A stretch of DNA of 64,000 nt, from assembly GCA_914767715.1 (NCBI GenBank), contig OU612066.1:34138283-34202282 (forward strand), in the 5' to 3' direction. Below the pieces are notes generated by a model. It was not told the DNA's origin and did no database searches. It saw nothing but the letters and a program-made list of their open reading frames with translations. The position numbers and the translations under genes are program-made. Each line of letters starts with the position of its first letter. The first letter of the stretch is position 1. Below are positions 22,292-35,600 of the stretch, one piece after another. Origin of the DNA: Membranipora membranacea. Taxonomy: Eukaryota; Bryozoa; Gymnolaemata; Cheilostomatida; Membraniporidae.

Positions 22292-25200
22292 TGGTGGAGA
22301 CTCCGATGAGTTTGTATTGTAATTACTGATGCAAAGCCGACAGAAAGGTTGTAGAATCGTGTACATTTTGTTTAAATCTTATTTATCAAATTTGCATGTA
22401 GGTGTAGATTTACTTGATCATAATGCACCAAAAGAATCCTATTTCACGCAAATTGAATATATTAATTGATAACTAAACCAAGGTAACTCACTGATAGTGC
22501 AGGATTGTATGGATGATGTCAAACACTTGATATCATGTTATAATATATCGATATCGCCGTAATGTAAGACGGTCTCACAAGACCAATGAAGCTAAAATGT
22601 CTGTAGCTTAATAATGACAGTAGGGTCAAAATAAGATAATATTATAATAGATAGATAAAGCCGCCCATCCAAACTCATAACAGCAAAGCAGGAAAACATC
22701 AGCAATGAATGATAATACAATGAACAATAAACATAATTTAATGTGGTAATAACAAATACACTAATATTACGGATTTGTGAGCATTAGGAACAATCACCCA
22801 TGTGCTTGGGGCGCAAAATGGCTATTTGGTCACATAACCCAAATATCTGGCTGCTAATCAAAGAAAAATTGACGATGTTTTGCCCATATTTATAATGTAT
22901 ACTTAAAAATGGATTCAATCTTGTTATGATTCTAATCAATCAATGCAGACATTCTTTACCCCTATAATAAGTCTTAATATTATGATGGTAATGGTTAAAT
23001 TGTCATAAAATGGCCGAAATAATAGCTATAATTTCTGATCATTTGAACAAAATAAAAATTTCTCCCAACTTTTTGTAGGGAATGAAGATGTTTAGGAACC
23101 CTATCCTAACATTTAAACCATACATATGCTCAAATAACATAAACACACAGGAAAATAAATAGTAAAAGTGGAATTTATAACAGTGAGAAAAGCATTATCC
23201 CTTATCCGTTATAAGGCAATATCTTGATAATTATAGGAAAATCTAGCAAAAAAATATAGTATCTAAAAAGATCGAAACATACATACGTCACCTACTACCC
23301 TAACGACACAAAATAATTAGAAGAAAATGATAAAATAACTATTATATTAAACAAGCATAATAAAATCTTCATATGATATTTCCAAAACGAAAAATCCTTG
23401 ATAAAGCAAATATGATTAAGATGCAATGGTAAATCTTCTGTGGTTATTATTATTATTCTTTGTATACCTTTTTTTGGTTTGTTGCCATAAACTGTTAGCT
23501 TTGCGTTTCTGCTTTTGTTTTCAAGCCCAGTTATGAGATTATTGGCATGCATCGCTTGAGCTGATTGTCATGTGACCAACAGCAGCATTTATGTTACAAA
23601 TATTTTTTGTTTAAATTGGTATGGCCCTCAAACTAATGTAAGAATATATTTGATGGCTTAAATGCAGGATTAAAAATGAATAAAGTTAATAAAAACTATA
23701 TCAAAATGTATGCTGTGTCCGTTTTCCTATAATATGGGATTGCCAGTATATCAACACTATTGTTTAGATACCCAAATATTACATTCATTGTAATTGATGA
23801 TTGGGAACTGGAGGCATCTGGCCTGTATATCAGTTTTGTAAATAGTTGCCTACTCACGTATCAGGTTGTGGTACACCAGGGTTGATTAAGGTTGATTAAA
23901 ATCCGGTGGCATATCACTCGCCCATCCCGAGGTATGGGCGGCAAGGGTGACCTAAGGGCAAGGTGACCCGGGTAACCTTGGGCCTTGTGTGTCCTTCAGT
24001 GAGGGTGGGTCCTTTAGTGCGGGCAAATCGGATACTCTTATATGCAAATGGTTGTTTCAATTTGAGTTTGTTAGCATATTATGGAAAATCAGCCTGTTTG
24101 ATTGAGCTATGATAAGAGTTAAAAGAATGTATTTAAATTTGACCATTTCCAGCTGTTTTTATCTTCATAGTCTGTAACTGTTAGATAGCCAGCTGGCATC
24201 CGCCCTCTTACACAGTTGTATTCTGATCTTTTCCGCTCGTTTTACTGGTTTTTCTACAGTAAGCTCGGTATTTTTATGTAAAACTTGGAACTTGGTTTGC
24301 CATCAAACTCCAAATAACTTCATTATAAATATCATCAATGAACTACACATTGGTATAATATTACACAAACTGCCTTGTGAAATATGTTAAAATCCTCAAA
24401 CTTGGAGGTATAGGACTACTGCACTGTACCCACAAATGGACTCTTAGCTAAAACCAAACACTTGTACTTCGGTGTTTTATTCTTAGCCTGTCAGTGTTTA
24501 TGTAACTCAAACAATATTTCAGACAAAGGTTTGTCTTCTGGGTCCGGTGTTAGGACAAAGAACTAACAGCAGAAGTGGGACAAAAACTGTTGTCCGGCAA
24601 TTTTTTGTTTGGAGTTTTATTTATTTTGGCTTAAGAGCGTGTTGATTTGCCAAATTTTTCACAAGAATACAATAAATTAATATTGATAATCATTGTTTAT
24701 TTAACACCAGCGGCTGAATGACTTAACCCCTGACTCAATGATATGGACTTTGAGAAGCTGACTTGTCTGCAATAGAAGCTGCGAACGTGATGTCAGAGAT
24801 TGATCGATATCATCCACAACATTGTTATTACATAGCAGTACTTTATTTGTTGTTTGAAGTTGAAGCTGTGATATATTTTTGGCACAAAACAGGTGGATCC
24901 CGCTAAACGGATGATGAGACAATAGTGGCGTTTAGCCAGTCATAACATGGATTTATTTTATGAAATATAGATTGAAATTCCATGTGTTTCTGGTTTTTAG
25001 ATTAGGCTTCTATATCAGTTTTCAGCAGTGTCCTGGATACTCCGAGATACCAATTGACTAGTTTTGAGTTGTGTCCAGGTGTTCTATTATCATGGTGTAT
25101 TCGTGGAAATTGTTTATTGTTTCTGATAATGCGGAAAAATTATCCTACAATTTCAGCGTTTCAGCTTGTTTTGATTATTTGAAATCCAGAGGTTCAAATG

Positions 25201-27450
25201 CATGTTGCTCACAGCCTGACGCAGGCTGATATTGCATGCACATGTTTTATGTTATAACAAGGAGTTTCTACTACATCATTATAAGATCATGACCACCACT
25301 GCTATGAGCAGTAGTAAACAATTTCAGCCATGACATATCATTGCATAAATGAATTACACAAAAAGTAAGCAAACGCTAATATTTAAATCTTAGATTTCTG
25401 GGCCTTGTGGTTAAACTAAGTTTATGAAGGGGTCAATCCTAGTTATGGAGGTACAGTTGTAGTTGTAACGATGTATGATGATATTCAAAGGTACAAAGTG
25501 TAATTGCTCGAGCAGACTTGTTTTGTTGAAGGAGAATTAGCTTCCTGAGAGTAGCCGATTATGAATCCTTCCCAAAGAGTCCCTCACCATCAATCCTATC
25601 TCCCCCCCCCCCCTCGGCAGTTCAAAACAAGTGGGCTAACCGCTTGGCGTAGACAGGTGGGCCAGATGCGAGGAAATGGAGAATAACATTGAGATAACCT
25701 CGGGATTATAGAAAGCGTTGCTACAATCGCTGCTTATATCAGAGTACTAAGGCACACTCCAGGGCACTGACATTATCGAGACTTTGCTCCAAAATAGATT
25801 CTGTAAACAGTGCAGCGAGAATCTTCTACACTAGTGTTAATTAAACTTTGCTTGTGTTTGAAGCCTCACTATCAAAGTGAAATCAGTCCCGCTAATGCAT
25901 GAGGCATGTGGCTTTTATTGTAGACAGAGTCATTGCCAGAAAACTTAACTGCATCTTATCTGTGATTTCCAAATTTTTTAGTTCGAAAAGTGAAATTAAA
26001 CATAAACATTAATGTGAGTAATAGAGCGAATTGGAGCCACACAAAGAAATTCTTTCTGACAGGACTACTCGGGACACAAACATATCAAGCCTAAAAATGT
26101 GTCACGATCACAACAAACCTGTTTCTCGTCTTTATTGTCAGTCGAATGAAGGTTATAAATAAGTATCCTGAACAAGATTTGTCTCTCAGATCTCGTTAGT
26201 TATTATACGAGTTTAATTAGATTAACGTGTAAGCACAGAGTAAGAATCTCAATTATCTGTGAAGCTATAACTGAAGTCTAGCCAGCCAGGTTTTCATCAG
26301 CACCACTCCAGGCCTGTAAAAAGTGTCGGGCCATGTCAGGAATATTTGTATGTTGTACCTTCTGTCAACACAGAAACTCGTCTATTGCACCTATTAAAGA
26401 CATAAACTGTTCTATTATGCTATCTTGTCAAGGAATGCAGCTGAACTGCCCAGCTGGCATACCCGATTATATTCTTTGCAAGTAGTATAAGTTCCACCTA
26501 TTCCTGAAATCTAATCCAACCTTCTCTCAATGCCCATTTGCAACTTTTTTTAATGTAGGTGAGATTAATATGGGAAAATTAGATGACGAAAGCTATTTAT
26601 AGGGCGCTAATTGTTCTGTGTTTCGGGAAAACAAAGCAGTTTTAAAGTAGAAATAGCTACAGTACTGAGAACATTCATTCTAAATGATATAATGAAAGTC
26701 ATTAATGAGATATTAATAATAGTAAAACTATATACTCAATCAACTGATGGTGAGTCAGATAAGACACATAATTCATAAAAGGCTTTAGTCTTAAAGGTAA
26801 AGCTGACAATATTTATTATTCCGTGGAACCATTAATTTAGAAAACAGCCCATTGAACCTGAAATCAAGGACTTATGTATTATTGTGAAACTTGGCTGTGT
26901 TTTGTTAACCTCAACTGGACATCAATGTCTGTGTCTCTAACCAAAGCTGCCCAACTCATCGCAGCAGAGAAATCAATCACAGGAAATATCTCTGATGATA
27001 TTTTGTGGTTACTTTTTCCTCACATAAACATCTTTTTATCTTTTAAGATGTTGGTTGTAGGAATTACTGCTACAGCAGTGTCACATTTTTTAAAGAAGTT
27101 ATTTTATTTATATGCCAAAGGTTGAGATTGTGTACTCATTCTGTGTCCCTCACCATGGATGCGATTTTATGGCCAGATGGCGCTCATGGATCTCCATTAT
27201 ACTGATACCACTTAGCTGTCAAATAATCAGACCCAAACTGGACCCAAAGTGTCCAGTAACCAAGAGCTCAGAGTCATAGTCAGCATAATTACGGCAGCAA
27301 TACTGGTACAAACTGATACTAATTGATGGATGTGAATGTCAATCTGCCGGCTGATATAACACTCAGATTGGAGCAATCTTTGACCCTAAAACCCTCTTGT
27401 CTTAACCGGCCAAATCCGCCTGAAAACAGTTCTCTTCAGTGTAAAATTGA

Positions 27451-27532
27451 ATTTGGTGACAGGTTCATAGCAGTAAAGTAATATGTCATATGATTCATGA
27501 GTCATGTTACTGAAATGATCCTGTCACCAAAT
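27451..27532. repeat. 82-bp inverted-repeat element
   Basis: The ends ATTTGGTGACAGG and CCTGTCACCAAAT are perfect inverted repeats, and the inner parts continue to pair imperfectly, so most of the 82 bp folds on itself. It resembles a small MITE. No convincing target duplication is visible and there is no second copy in the window. Confidence 0.55.
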
Positions 27533-27822
27533 GCAATCATGCAACCAGTATATCCAGTCAAAAAACACCTGATGTCATTTTTTTTGTTTCCATTTTCAGA
27601 TGAAAGTTTGGTGACAGTGCACACAGTATGCTCACAGTGCAACTCATCCTCATTTGTTTTTTAGTCTAGAAAGCAGCTGACAAAAATGGACAAATATATA
27701 TTTTTTCTGCCACCCACATGAGCACCCAACCTTACAGCTACCCTCTGCAACGAAGAGGTGGTCAAAAGGGCGGATGAGACTAGTAAGTAAAATGGTTAGG
27801 ATAGGTTAAGATAGCAAGTATG

Positions 27823-28015
27823 TCTCAGTCCGAAGACTGAGAAATTAGAGTGCCTTAAGGGCACGGCCGCTATGTTTGACACCAAGTTGCCCTCAGTTTG
27901 CATGCAGGTTGAAGCACACCTTGGGCACAGCACCCAGTAGTCAGTAGGTCAGCATGTTAGAGGGCTGGTGCTTTACCTAGCTGAGCCCTGAGTGAAAAGA
28001 GCAGGTGGAAACAAC
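27823..28015 (-). mobile_element. Possible degenerate tRNA-derived SINE
   Basis: On the minus strand ggctcagctaggtaaagcac resembles a tRNA D arm and A box. A weak B-box-like sequence follows within the next 110 bases, and the far end carries a short inverted repeat (ctcagtcttcggactgag). There is no clear tail or flanking duplication. It could equally be unrelated sequence. Confidence 0.3.
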
Positions 28016-29561
28016 CCAAATTGTTGGTTGGTTGTATTACACATGATATCCTAGATAGATCTCCAAGGCTGAGTGAAGATAGGAGGAATTTTATAGGACA
28101 GACTAGATCAGGTAGTATTTTCCCGTTTTTTTTACAAACAGTTCCGCTCATGTGTACATTACAAAAGGGCTGTCAAAAGTATCCCATGATGCAATTCTCT
28201 GGAGATTCCAAGTCGGGTCAATAGTCCTAACTCTCTGATGATAGGTATTCTAGGACTGATTTTAACTCGTCAATTTATCTATTCATATTGGCAGTACTTA
28301 GTGATTGGTATATCTTTAGCTGACTCTGATTTCCTTACCCATCAGGCTGAATTTTAGATTCACAATGTGATGTTAAAATTTGCTACAAAATACATGTTTA
28401 GCTGCCTCTCATTACTCTACCTATCAGTCATAGATTTAGATTCTCACAATTATGTTATAATGTGCGCTGCAACATTGATTAAATGTTCGATCACATGGGT
28501 GTCATATGTCATAACTCTCTTGTCAAAAGTACAAAATGCCGTTCAGTTATGATTGGCACTAAGACTGCTTGGGAAAAATGAGAAAAATTACTCAAGTGGT
28601 TGGCAGGTATCATTATTAGAAATGATTACCTAGTTTGTTCTGACAGCGAGACCAGCTTTACTACAGTTTATCATTTATCATAGGTTACAGATGAATGTTA
28701 AATTATTTAACGTTGAGGTTCCTGAAAATTTCCCTATTATATATAGAACATCATTGGAAATTAAGATTCACAAGAGAAATTTCTTTGCTTTTCACTGCGC
28801 CTATTCCAGTAAAAACTACAATAAATTCCAGTCAATCCAAACTGTAATGTGTAGCAACCATTCAGTCAAAGAATGAACGAGTGTTCCAGCGATTACCCAG
28901 ATGTCAAATCCTTGACAACCCATCATCAATGTATCATGTTGTTCAGATCATTTATAGCTCATTAGCGGGCAAGTTGATATGTTTTCCAGTTGTGTGATTG
29001 TGGTCACTCATTGGGAATAATCACACACCTAAATAATAACTGGTGTTTTTACTTGGAATATATCACAAAGTAAGGATATATCCTTAAGTTGGGGCTACAC
29101 ACGCCGTATTTTCCACAGGATTGGGGCATCTTTAGCTCTGCCAGATGCATAGGATAGCTAGGTTAGTTCTGCCAGATGCCTCAGATGGGCTAACCAACTT
29201 GTTGGTTCTATCCGTAGCCGTAGCAGCCGTAGTACGGCCAGCTATTCCTTTGTTACTTGTGAAAGAGGGGGGGGGGGGGCTTAATTAAATTACTAAATAG
29301 TGATTGGTTTAATTCATTCAAGTTGAACAATAGGAAGGCTAAGCAGACCCAAATTGTATTGTAATTGAAAGGAATAGGCCTAGCTATTAATAGGCGTGTG
29401 TAGCACCTTGCCCAATACGTAGCCTGAATACTATCTCTGCATAGATGACAGACAGTCTGTACCAGACTCATCACTGTGAAGAGCTGAAGCAAATCAAGTT
29501 CGTCTCTCCAATGGCAAAGCCTGAATCAAGATTGCTGCAACATGATTGGTTGTAGCCACCA

Positions 29562-29568
29562 TATATAA
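29562..29568 (+). promoter_or_regulatory. TATA-like box of gene C
   Basis: TATATAA on the plus strand about 95 nt before the gene C start codon. The distance matches the TATA-like boxes of genes B and D, although the surrounding sequence differs. Confidence 0.45.
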
Positions 29569-29662
29569 CTGTATAGGCCACTTAATCAAGACCATTTGCA
29601 TGTGTAGGTTCGGCCGCCCAGTACAGATCTAAGTGATTACAGTGATTACGACTGGAGTTATC

Positions 29663-32600
29663 ATGGCTCCACAGATGAATAACAACACTGCTGTTTCAGG
29701 TAATAAGAAAATGTGTTAGCTTATTTTTGGATTGGTGCAATCGTAACCGGATGGTTATGAATGTTCAGAAATCTCATTACATGCTACTTAATATCTCAGG
29801 TCCGCTTTATGACCTGGAACTGTACATAGGGCATGAAAAACTAAACAGACAGAGAACTACAAGGCTTCTGGGTTTTGTGTTGAATGACTCGCTTTCATGG
29901 CAGGATCATCTAGAGTATATATATAAAAAGGTACAACGGAATGTTTACCTACTTCAAATTTTGAGATACTTCTTGGATATAGCAAGTGCCCGCACATTTT
30001 ACTTCCAGTTTATCTATTGTCACCTTATATATGGTATCCATATCATTGGCAACTTGTCCTGCAATAATGCCCTCAATAGATTATTTTTGTTGCAAAAACG
30101 GGCTTTACGCATTATCGCCAATGTGCATTACATCCCGTATTATCTCATTTCAACCGAATCCATTACACAATCATTACAACTCCTACCTCTTCCTAAGCTT
30201 GTTTGTTATTTCACTTCACTTTTTGCGCATAAGATAAACAATTTTTTAACACCTCCATTTATATATAGAGGATTTAAAAACACTACCAAGTTCAATTTTC
30301 GTGATAAACATTTACTTTTATATCATACAGACAATCTAAGATACAAAGTTTCTGCTACATACAATTCTTTACCGTTACATTTGAGATCTAAAGAGAAGTT
30401 CAGTTCATTCAAAACTTTACTTTTCAACCATATATTATCGAATTGACCAACATCATTGATGATATTATTTCCCTTCTGTTTATCTTTTTTTGTTATAAAA
30501 AAATTGTTTTCTGGCACTGAGTGCAAAACATTTCGAATGAGATGACTTTTGATGCCAATAAAAAGTATACATATATCTAGCATGTCATTATTTGTTACTA
30601 CAGTCAAAGATTATAAATACTGTCATGTATTTACTGTCATGTATTTACTGTCATGTATTTACTGTCATGTATTTACTGTCATGTTTTGCTATAGTCATGT
30701 ATATCATTGGAGTTGCAGCAGAGTACAAGAAGTATAATTCTCTTTTACCTTGAGTGTCGTCTCTTGCTGGATCTGACCAAGTGTCTCGAACTTTGCTACA
30801 TTAGATACACTTCAGATTGTACTTACTGATCAATCACTGCTATTTATTAGTAAGTGAGAATGACTGTTACTCTCATTGTCTTTGTTTGTTTTGTTAGATG
30901 ACAGCAAAAGTGGCATCGACGCTTTTGACTACGATTATGTGATAGTTGGCGCTGGGCCTGCAGGTCTACAGATGGCTTACTTTCTACAGAAATCCTCCCG
31001 ACGCTATGTCGTCTATGAGGCAGCAGATAAAGCAGCATCATTCTTCTCTAAGCATCCACGACATGACAAACTGATATCACTAAACAAGAAACACAATTTA
31101 TACACAGAAGAAGAGTTCAATCTAAGGCACGACTGGAATTCTTTACTCTCCGATGACCAGCAGATGAGATTCACAGAATACTCTGATGATTTGTATCCAA
31201 AACCATCAGACCTTTACAAATACCTCAATGACTTTGCTGAGAGGTTTCAACTCAATATCAAATACAACACCAGAGTTACCAAAATCACTAAAACAAGCAA
31301 TACGTTCAGCATAACCACTGTATCAGGAAACCAAAATGGTGGAGCTGCCACTTCCTGTACGGCTCGATGCGTTCTTATGGCTACGGGGGCTGTGGAAGAG
31401 AACATCCCAGAAAACATTCAAGGTGAGCCAGTTCAATGTTTTGTGCAGCGGCAGGATATTTCTGGAAATTAGAACCATGGAACCCAACCCATATCATGTG
31501 AGAATACGATCAATGTAACTTATTATACCTACAAAGAAATTCCCATCTATAACGAATACACCGCTAAGCAAATTACTCACTGCAATGCAAGTGCCATCTC
31601 CTGTATGGTTCTGTTACAGAGTCCCGTTTCTTAACCATATTCTTGTGCTGCGTTATAGGCTACAAAATGCAATTTCAGTTCTATGAAATATCTGTAAATT
31701 TCAAACTTGGCAGCACATCAGTAGTCTGTGGCTTTCTTTGCCATCAGGTAATCCTGCAGCTGGGTGTTTGTCTTTCTGCAGTTTACATTAGCATTCCTTG
31801 TTTGAATATTTTACTTGCCGATAAATCGTCATTGCTCATCAAGGGTCATAAATTCACCCAACATCCCTACTATCATAATCCATAATTGTGATAAAAATGC
31901 AATAAATTCCCTTTCTGCAGGTTTTATTTTTATTGGGTGATCCAAAAGATAGAATTGTTTGCTGAATAGAATGAGCCAATGTCAGGGATATAATCCTATT
32001 CTATGGAGTGAGCTATTTAACATACTGTGATGTTAGTGGTGTTAATAGCTTGGCACCCACCATAGCCATTGCCATGTCAATAAATCCAGGTACTTTGGCA
32101 CCGGGCGGTTCTCTATTCTTTGTTCATGTTTGTGTTTGGTTGGTTGGTTGGTTTATTTTGTCACAAACATTGGTATGCTGCGAGATTGAGTGTTTATATT
32201 GTTACATGAGTAGGGAATAACAAACAGAAATATCACAAATGAGTAAAGTATAGTCTGACTTCTAGTGGATCAAAAAATATCTTGTAATATTAGAATCAAA
32301 TGTCTGAGGAAGGAGTCTTTCCCCCAGGCAGTTCTGTATTTAAGGCTCCGACATCTGCCCGAGGGGAGTTTCTGAAGAAAATCGTTTAATAAATGTTCAT
32401 CGTCATGTATTATCTGCAGGGCCAAGTTCTTAGTTCGTTTTGATATGACAGAATCCCCAATATCGAGACCTAGTCTGTCACTGTCACCCTGTTTAAAAAA
32501 CTTCCTCAGTGCTTTCTTGTGTCGTGAATAGATACTAGTGAATTCAGTTGCCAAAACCAACATCTTGACTTCATTCTATTTCGGATTGATAGATTGTTAT

Positions 32601-35600
32601 GCCTGCTTTATCTGCCTGCTTGGCTGTGTAGCTGTCATGAGTCATTGTCTCATGCAAAAAGAAAAGCTCAATTTAAAACAAAAATGTGCTTCTGAGCTAC
32701 AAAGCCAAAATATGCTGTCATGTGATTATTTAGAAATTGAATGTGACATTAAAGGCAGCCACAACTCAACACCAAGACTGCTATAAAGTTAGGACCTTTT
32801 TCATAAACTCTTCGATCATTCTAAAAGCAGGCATGCACTTATTCGCCAGTCATATTTCTTGTTGTTGAAAGGTATCCTATTATAGTATCCAATTCAGGAT
32901 CCATGGTTTCCGCTTGCCTGGACACACTTGGTATATTTTTGCCGAATGAAGATTATTCATACCTTCATAGTATTACCCATGTGCAGAATAGTCATTCACA
33001 CTGGTTACTTTCACATGCAAACTCTTACTGTCTCTTAATTGATGTTGATATAACCCATATCAGTCTTGTCAAAACACAATCTTGATCTTAAAAAGTTCAT
33101 TCACCGACACATAATGCCTTCATGAACTTTTCACTGATTATCAACCCTATGTGTACAACATATGACCCGCCTTTTTCAAACATTCGTCGAAGTGGCATAA
33201 AGACCATAAAAAGGTGTAAAAATACATTAAAATTACAATTTCAAACAGCATCGGAAACACTCTGTTTGGCAACACATATTGTAAATGGCGACAGAAATGT
33301 GATATATAGTTATGAGATGTTTTCATTTCAACCAGATAGAATTTCAAACTGTTTTGTGAAGTTTTTGTAACTTTTATACATTTGAAGGAATTCTGCAGAC
33401 ATTGAGACTGCAATTCAGACTTTTCTTCATAAAGTTATCATTTCAAGGTGCCAGAAAAAGTCAAATTCATGCTTTGAATGGCTGGTTACAGTTGCTTTCC
33501 TGTCTAAGACGTGATGTTTCACATTTTACAAACCGGATTTGAAATTGGAACATGCTGTCAAACCCTGGGATTATTGAAAAGCTATTAAACATTGAGCAAT
33601 ATTTTGCAATAGCAATAGAATCAAATGTCTGAGGAAGGAGTCTTTCCCCCAGGCAGTTCTGTATTTAAGGCTCCGACATCTGCCCGAGGGGAGTTTCTGA
33701 AGAAAATCGTTTAATAAATGTTCATCGTCATGTATTATCTGCAGGGCCAAGTTCTTAGTTCGTTTTGATATGACAGAATCCCCAATATCGAGACCTAGTC
33801 TGTCACTGTCACCCTGTTTAAAAAACTTCCTCAGTGCTTTCTTGTGTCGTGAATAGATACTAGTGAACAAAATAGGTGAGAATGGATACAATGAAACTCT
33901 TGAATAACATCACAGATTAATATATATATATATATATATATCCTTACTCTGTGATAACATGCAGGCTAAAGGCTTTGTACTCTGATAATTAAAAGTTCTG
34001 ATGACAAACATCCTCTGATTCACTATTGTTACAACATACCACTTGAAGTGCTTCCTCTTTCGGAACTTGGTGACCCGCCTTTTTCAAACATTCGTCGAAG
34101 TGGCATAAAGACCATAAAAAGGTGTAAAAATACATTAAAATTACAATTTCAAACAGCATCGGAAACACTCTGTTTGGCAACACAATTGTAAATGGCGACA
34201 GAAATGTGATATATAGTTATGAGATGTTTTCATTTCAACCAGATAGAATTTCAAACTGTTTTGTGAAGTTTTTGTAACTTTTATACATTTGAAGGAATTC
34301 TGCAGACATTGAGACTGCAATTCAGACTTTTCTTCATAAAGTTATCATTTCAAGGTGCCAGAAAAAGTCAAATTCATGCTTTGAATGGCTGGTTACAGTT
34401 GCTTTCCTGTCTAATACGTGATGTTTCACATTTTACAAACCGGATTTGAAATTGGAACATGCTGTCAAACCCTGGGATTATTGAAAAGCTATTAAACATT
34501 GAGCAATATTTTGCAATAGCTAGTCTTATACTCTGACCACCTTCTCCCTAAAGATATTCTTTTGCACATTATTGCAATAATATACCCATTGATTATAGCT
34601 AATGGGGTATCTAAACCTTGTGTAAATGCTTAATCTTCTATAAAGGTTGATGCTACTGTCAGAAACGGCCATCATTGACCAGAGCCCAACAAACAGGCAG
34701 AAATTAATGAAGAATGGCTCTAATGGCCACTCCGACTAAGGTTTTAGATTACAAATAAACTCACCCTGGTGTATTCATTTTGTATTTGCTGTTTGCTAAG
34801 AAACAGAAGATTGGGCTGCCCCTAAAGAGGGACGCAAGGTGCCCTAATCCTCATACTGAGAATGTGATACATTCTAGAAAACTAGAATGTATCCTAGAGA
34901 TGAGGCCATAGAGGACCTCCAAATCATAAGTGTGCATCAAGCTGCCAAAACTGAACTGGCACTAATCGGCCATTGGCAGTGACACTTTGATCTTAGCCAA
35001 TAGGCCGTGAAGCGATCTATTTTGTATTTTATCCATAACAAGTTTGACCATTTTAAATCTTTCTCTCGATGCAAAATCTATCTCACTTTATTATTCTTGG
35101 CCAGGTAGCTGCTGGTTGGTGATTGCCTAATTGTCCAGTTGAGTAGTCACACATCTGTAGAGGAATTCTCTCTTTTTTCGGTCAGGCTTAGAGATGGCGG
35201 ACACATACAGTAAACACAGCCTAGATAAGGAGATATATAAGAATAAGATGGTGCTTATAGTCGGAGGAGGTAACTCTGCTTTTGAAATCGGAGATCATTT
35301 ATCAGGAGCGGCTGCCATTGTCCACATTGCCTTCAACAAGAGAATACAGTTCGCCTGGGATACTCATTATGTTGGTAAGGTTGATTGGGTGAGAAAAAAT
35401 CATAGAATAAACAATTCCAGACTGGTTAATTGGATTGGACCTTATACCATTGAAATTACATGCTGCTGGAGTTTATTTCCTCTATGTGTGTTTATGGGTT
35501 CTTCAACACTAAATGTGCCTGTTCTATTCTTGGATAGCAATTAAGGCAATTAACTTTGTCATGCCCAGTGAGAAACCACTAAAACCCACAAATATGTGTA

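Larger units (their letters stand above)
22292..29561. other. Long intergenic stretch, almost no recognisable genes
   Basis: No supported exon in about 7.3 kb. Visible structure is limited: a GC-richer patch at 23,880-24,010 with small hairpins (gcccatcccgaggtatgggc), a C tract near 25,604, a small inverted-repeat element at 27,451, a possible degenerate SINE near 27,823-28,015 and a G tract near 29,268-29,279. Short open frames here (for example 26,874-27,125) show no splice context or family resemblance. Confidence 0.5.

Noticed and set aside
24330-24360. Another member of the 7-bp micro-element family (CAATGAACTACACATTG at 24,337)
   Set aside because: Ends look similar but inner pairing is poor and flanks (atatcat/gtataat) match at only 5 of 7, so chance cannot be excluded.
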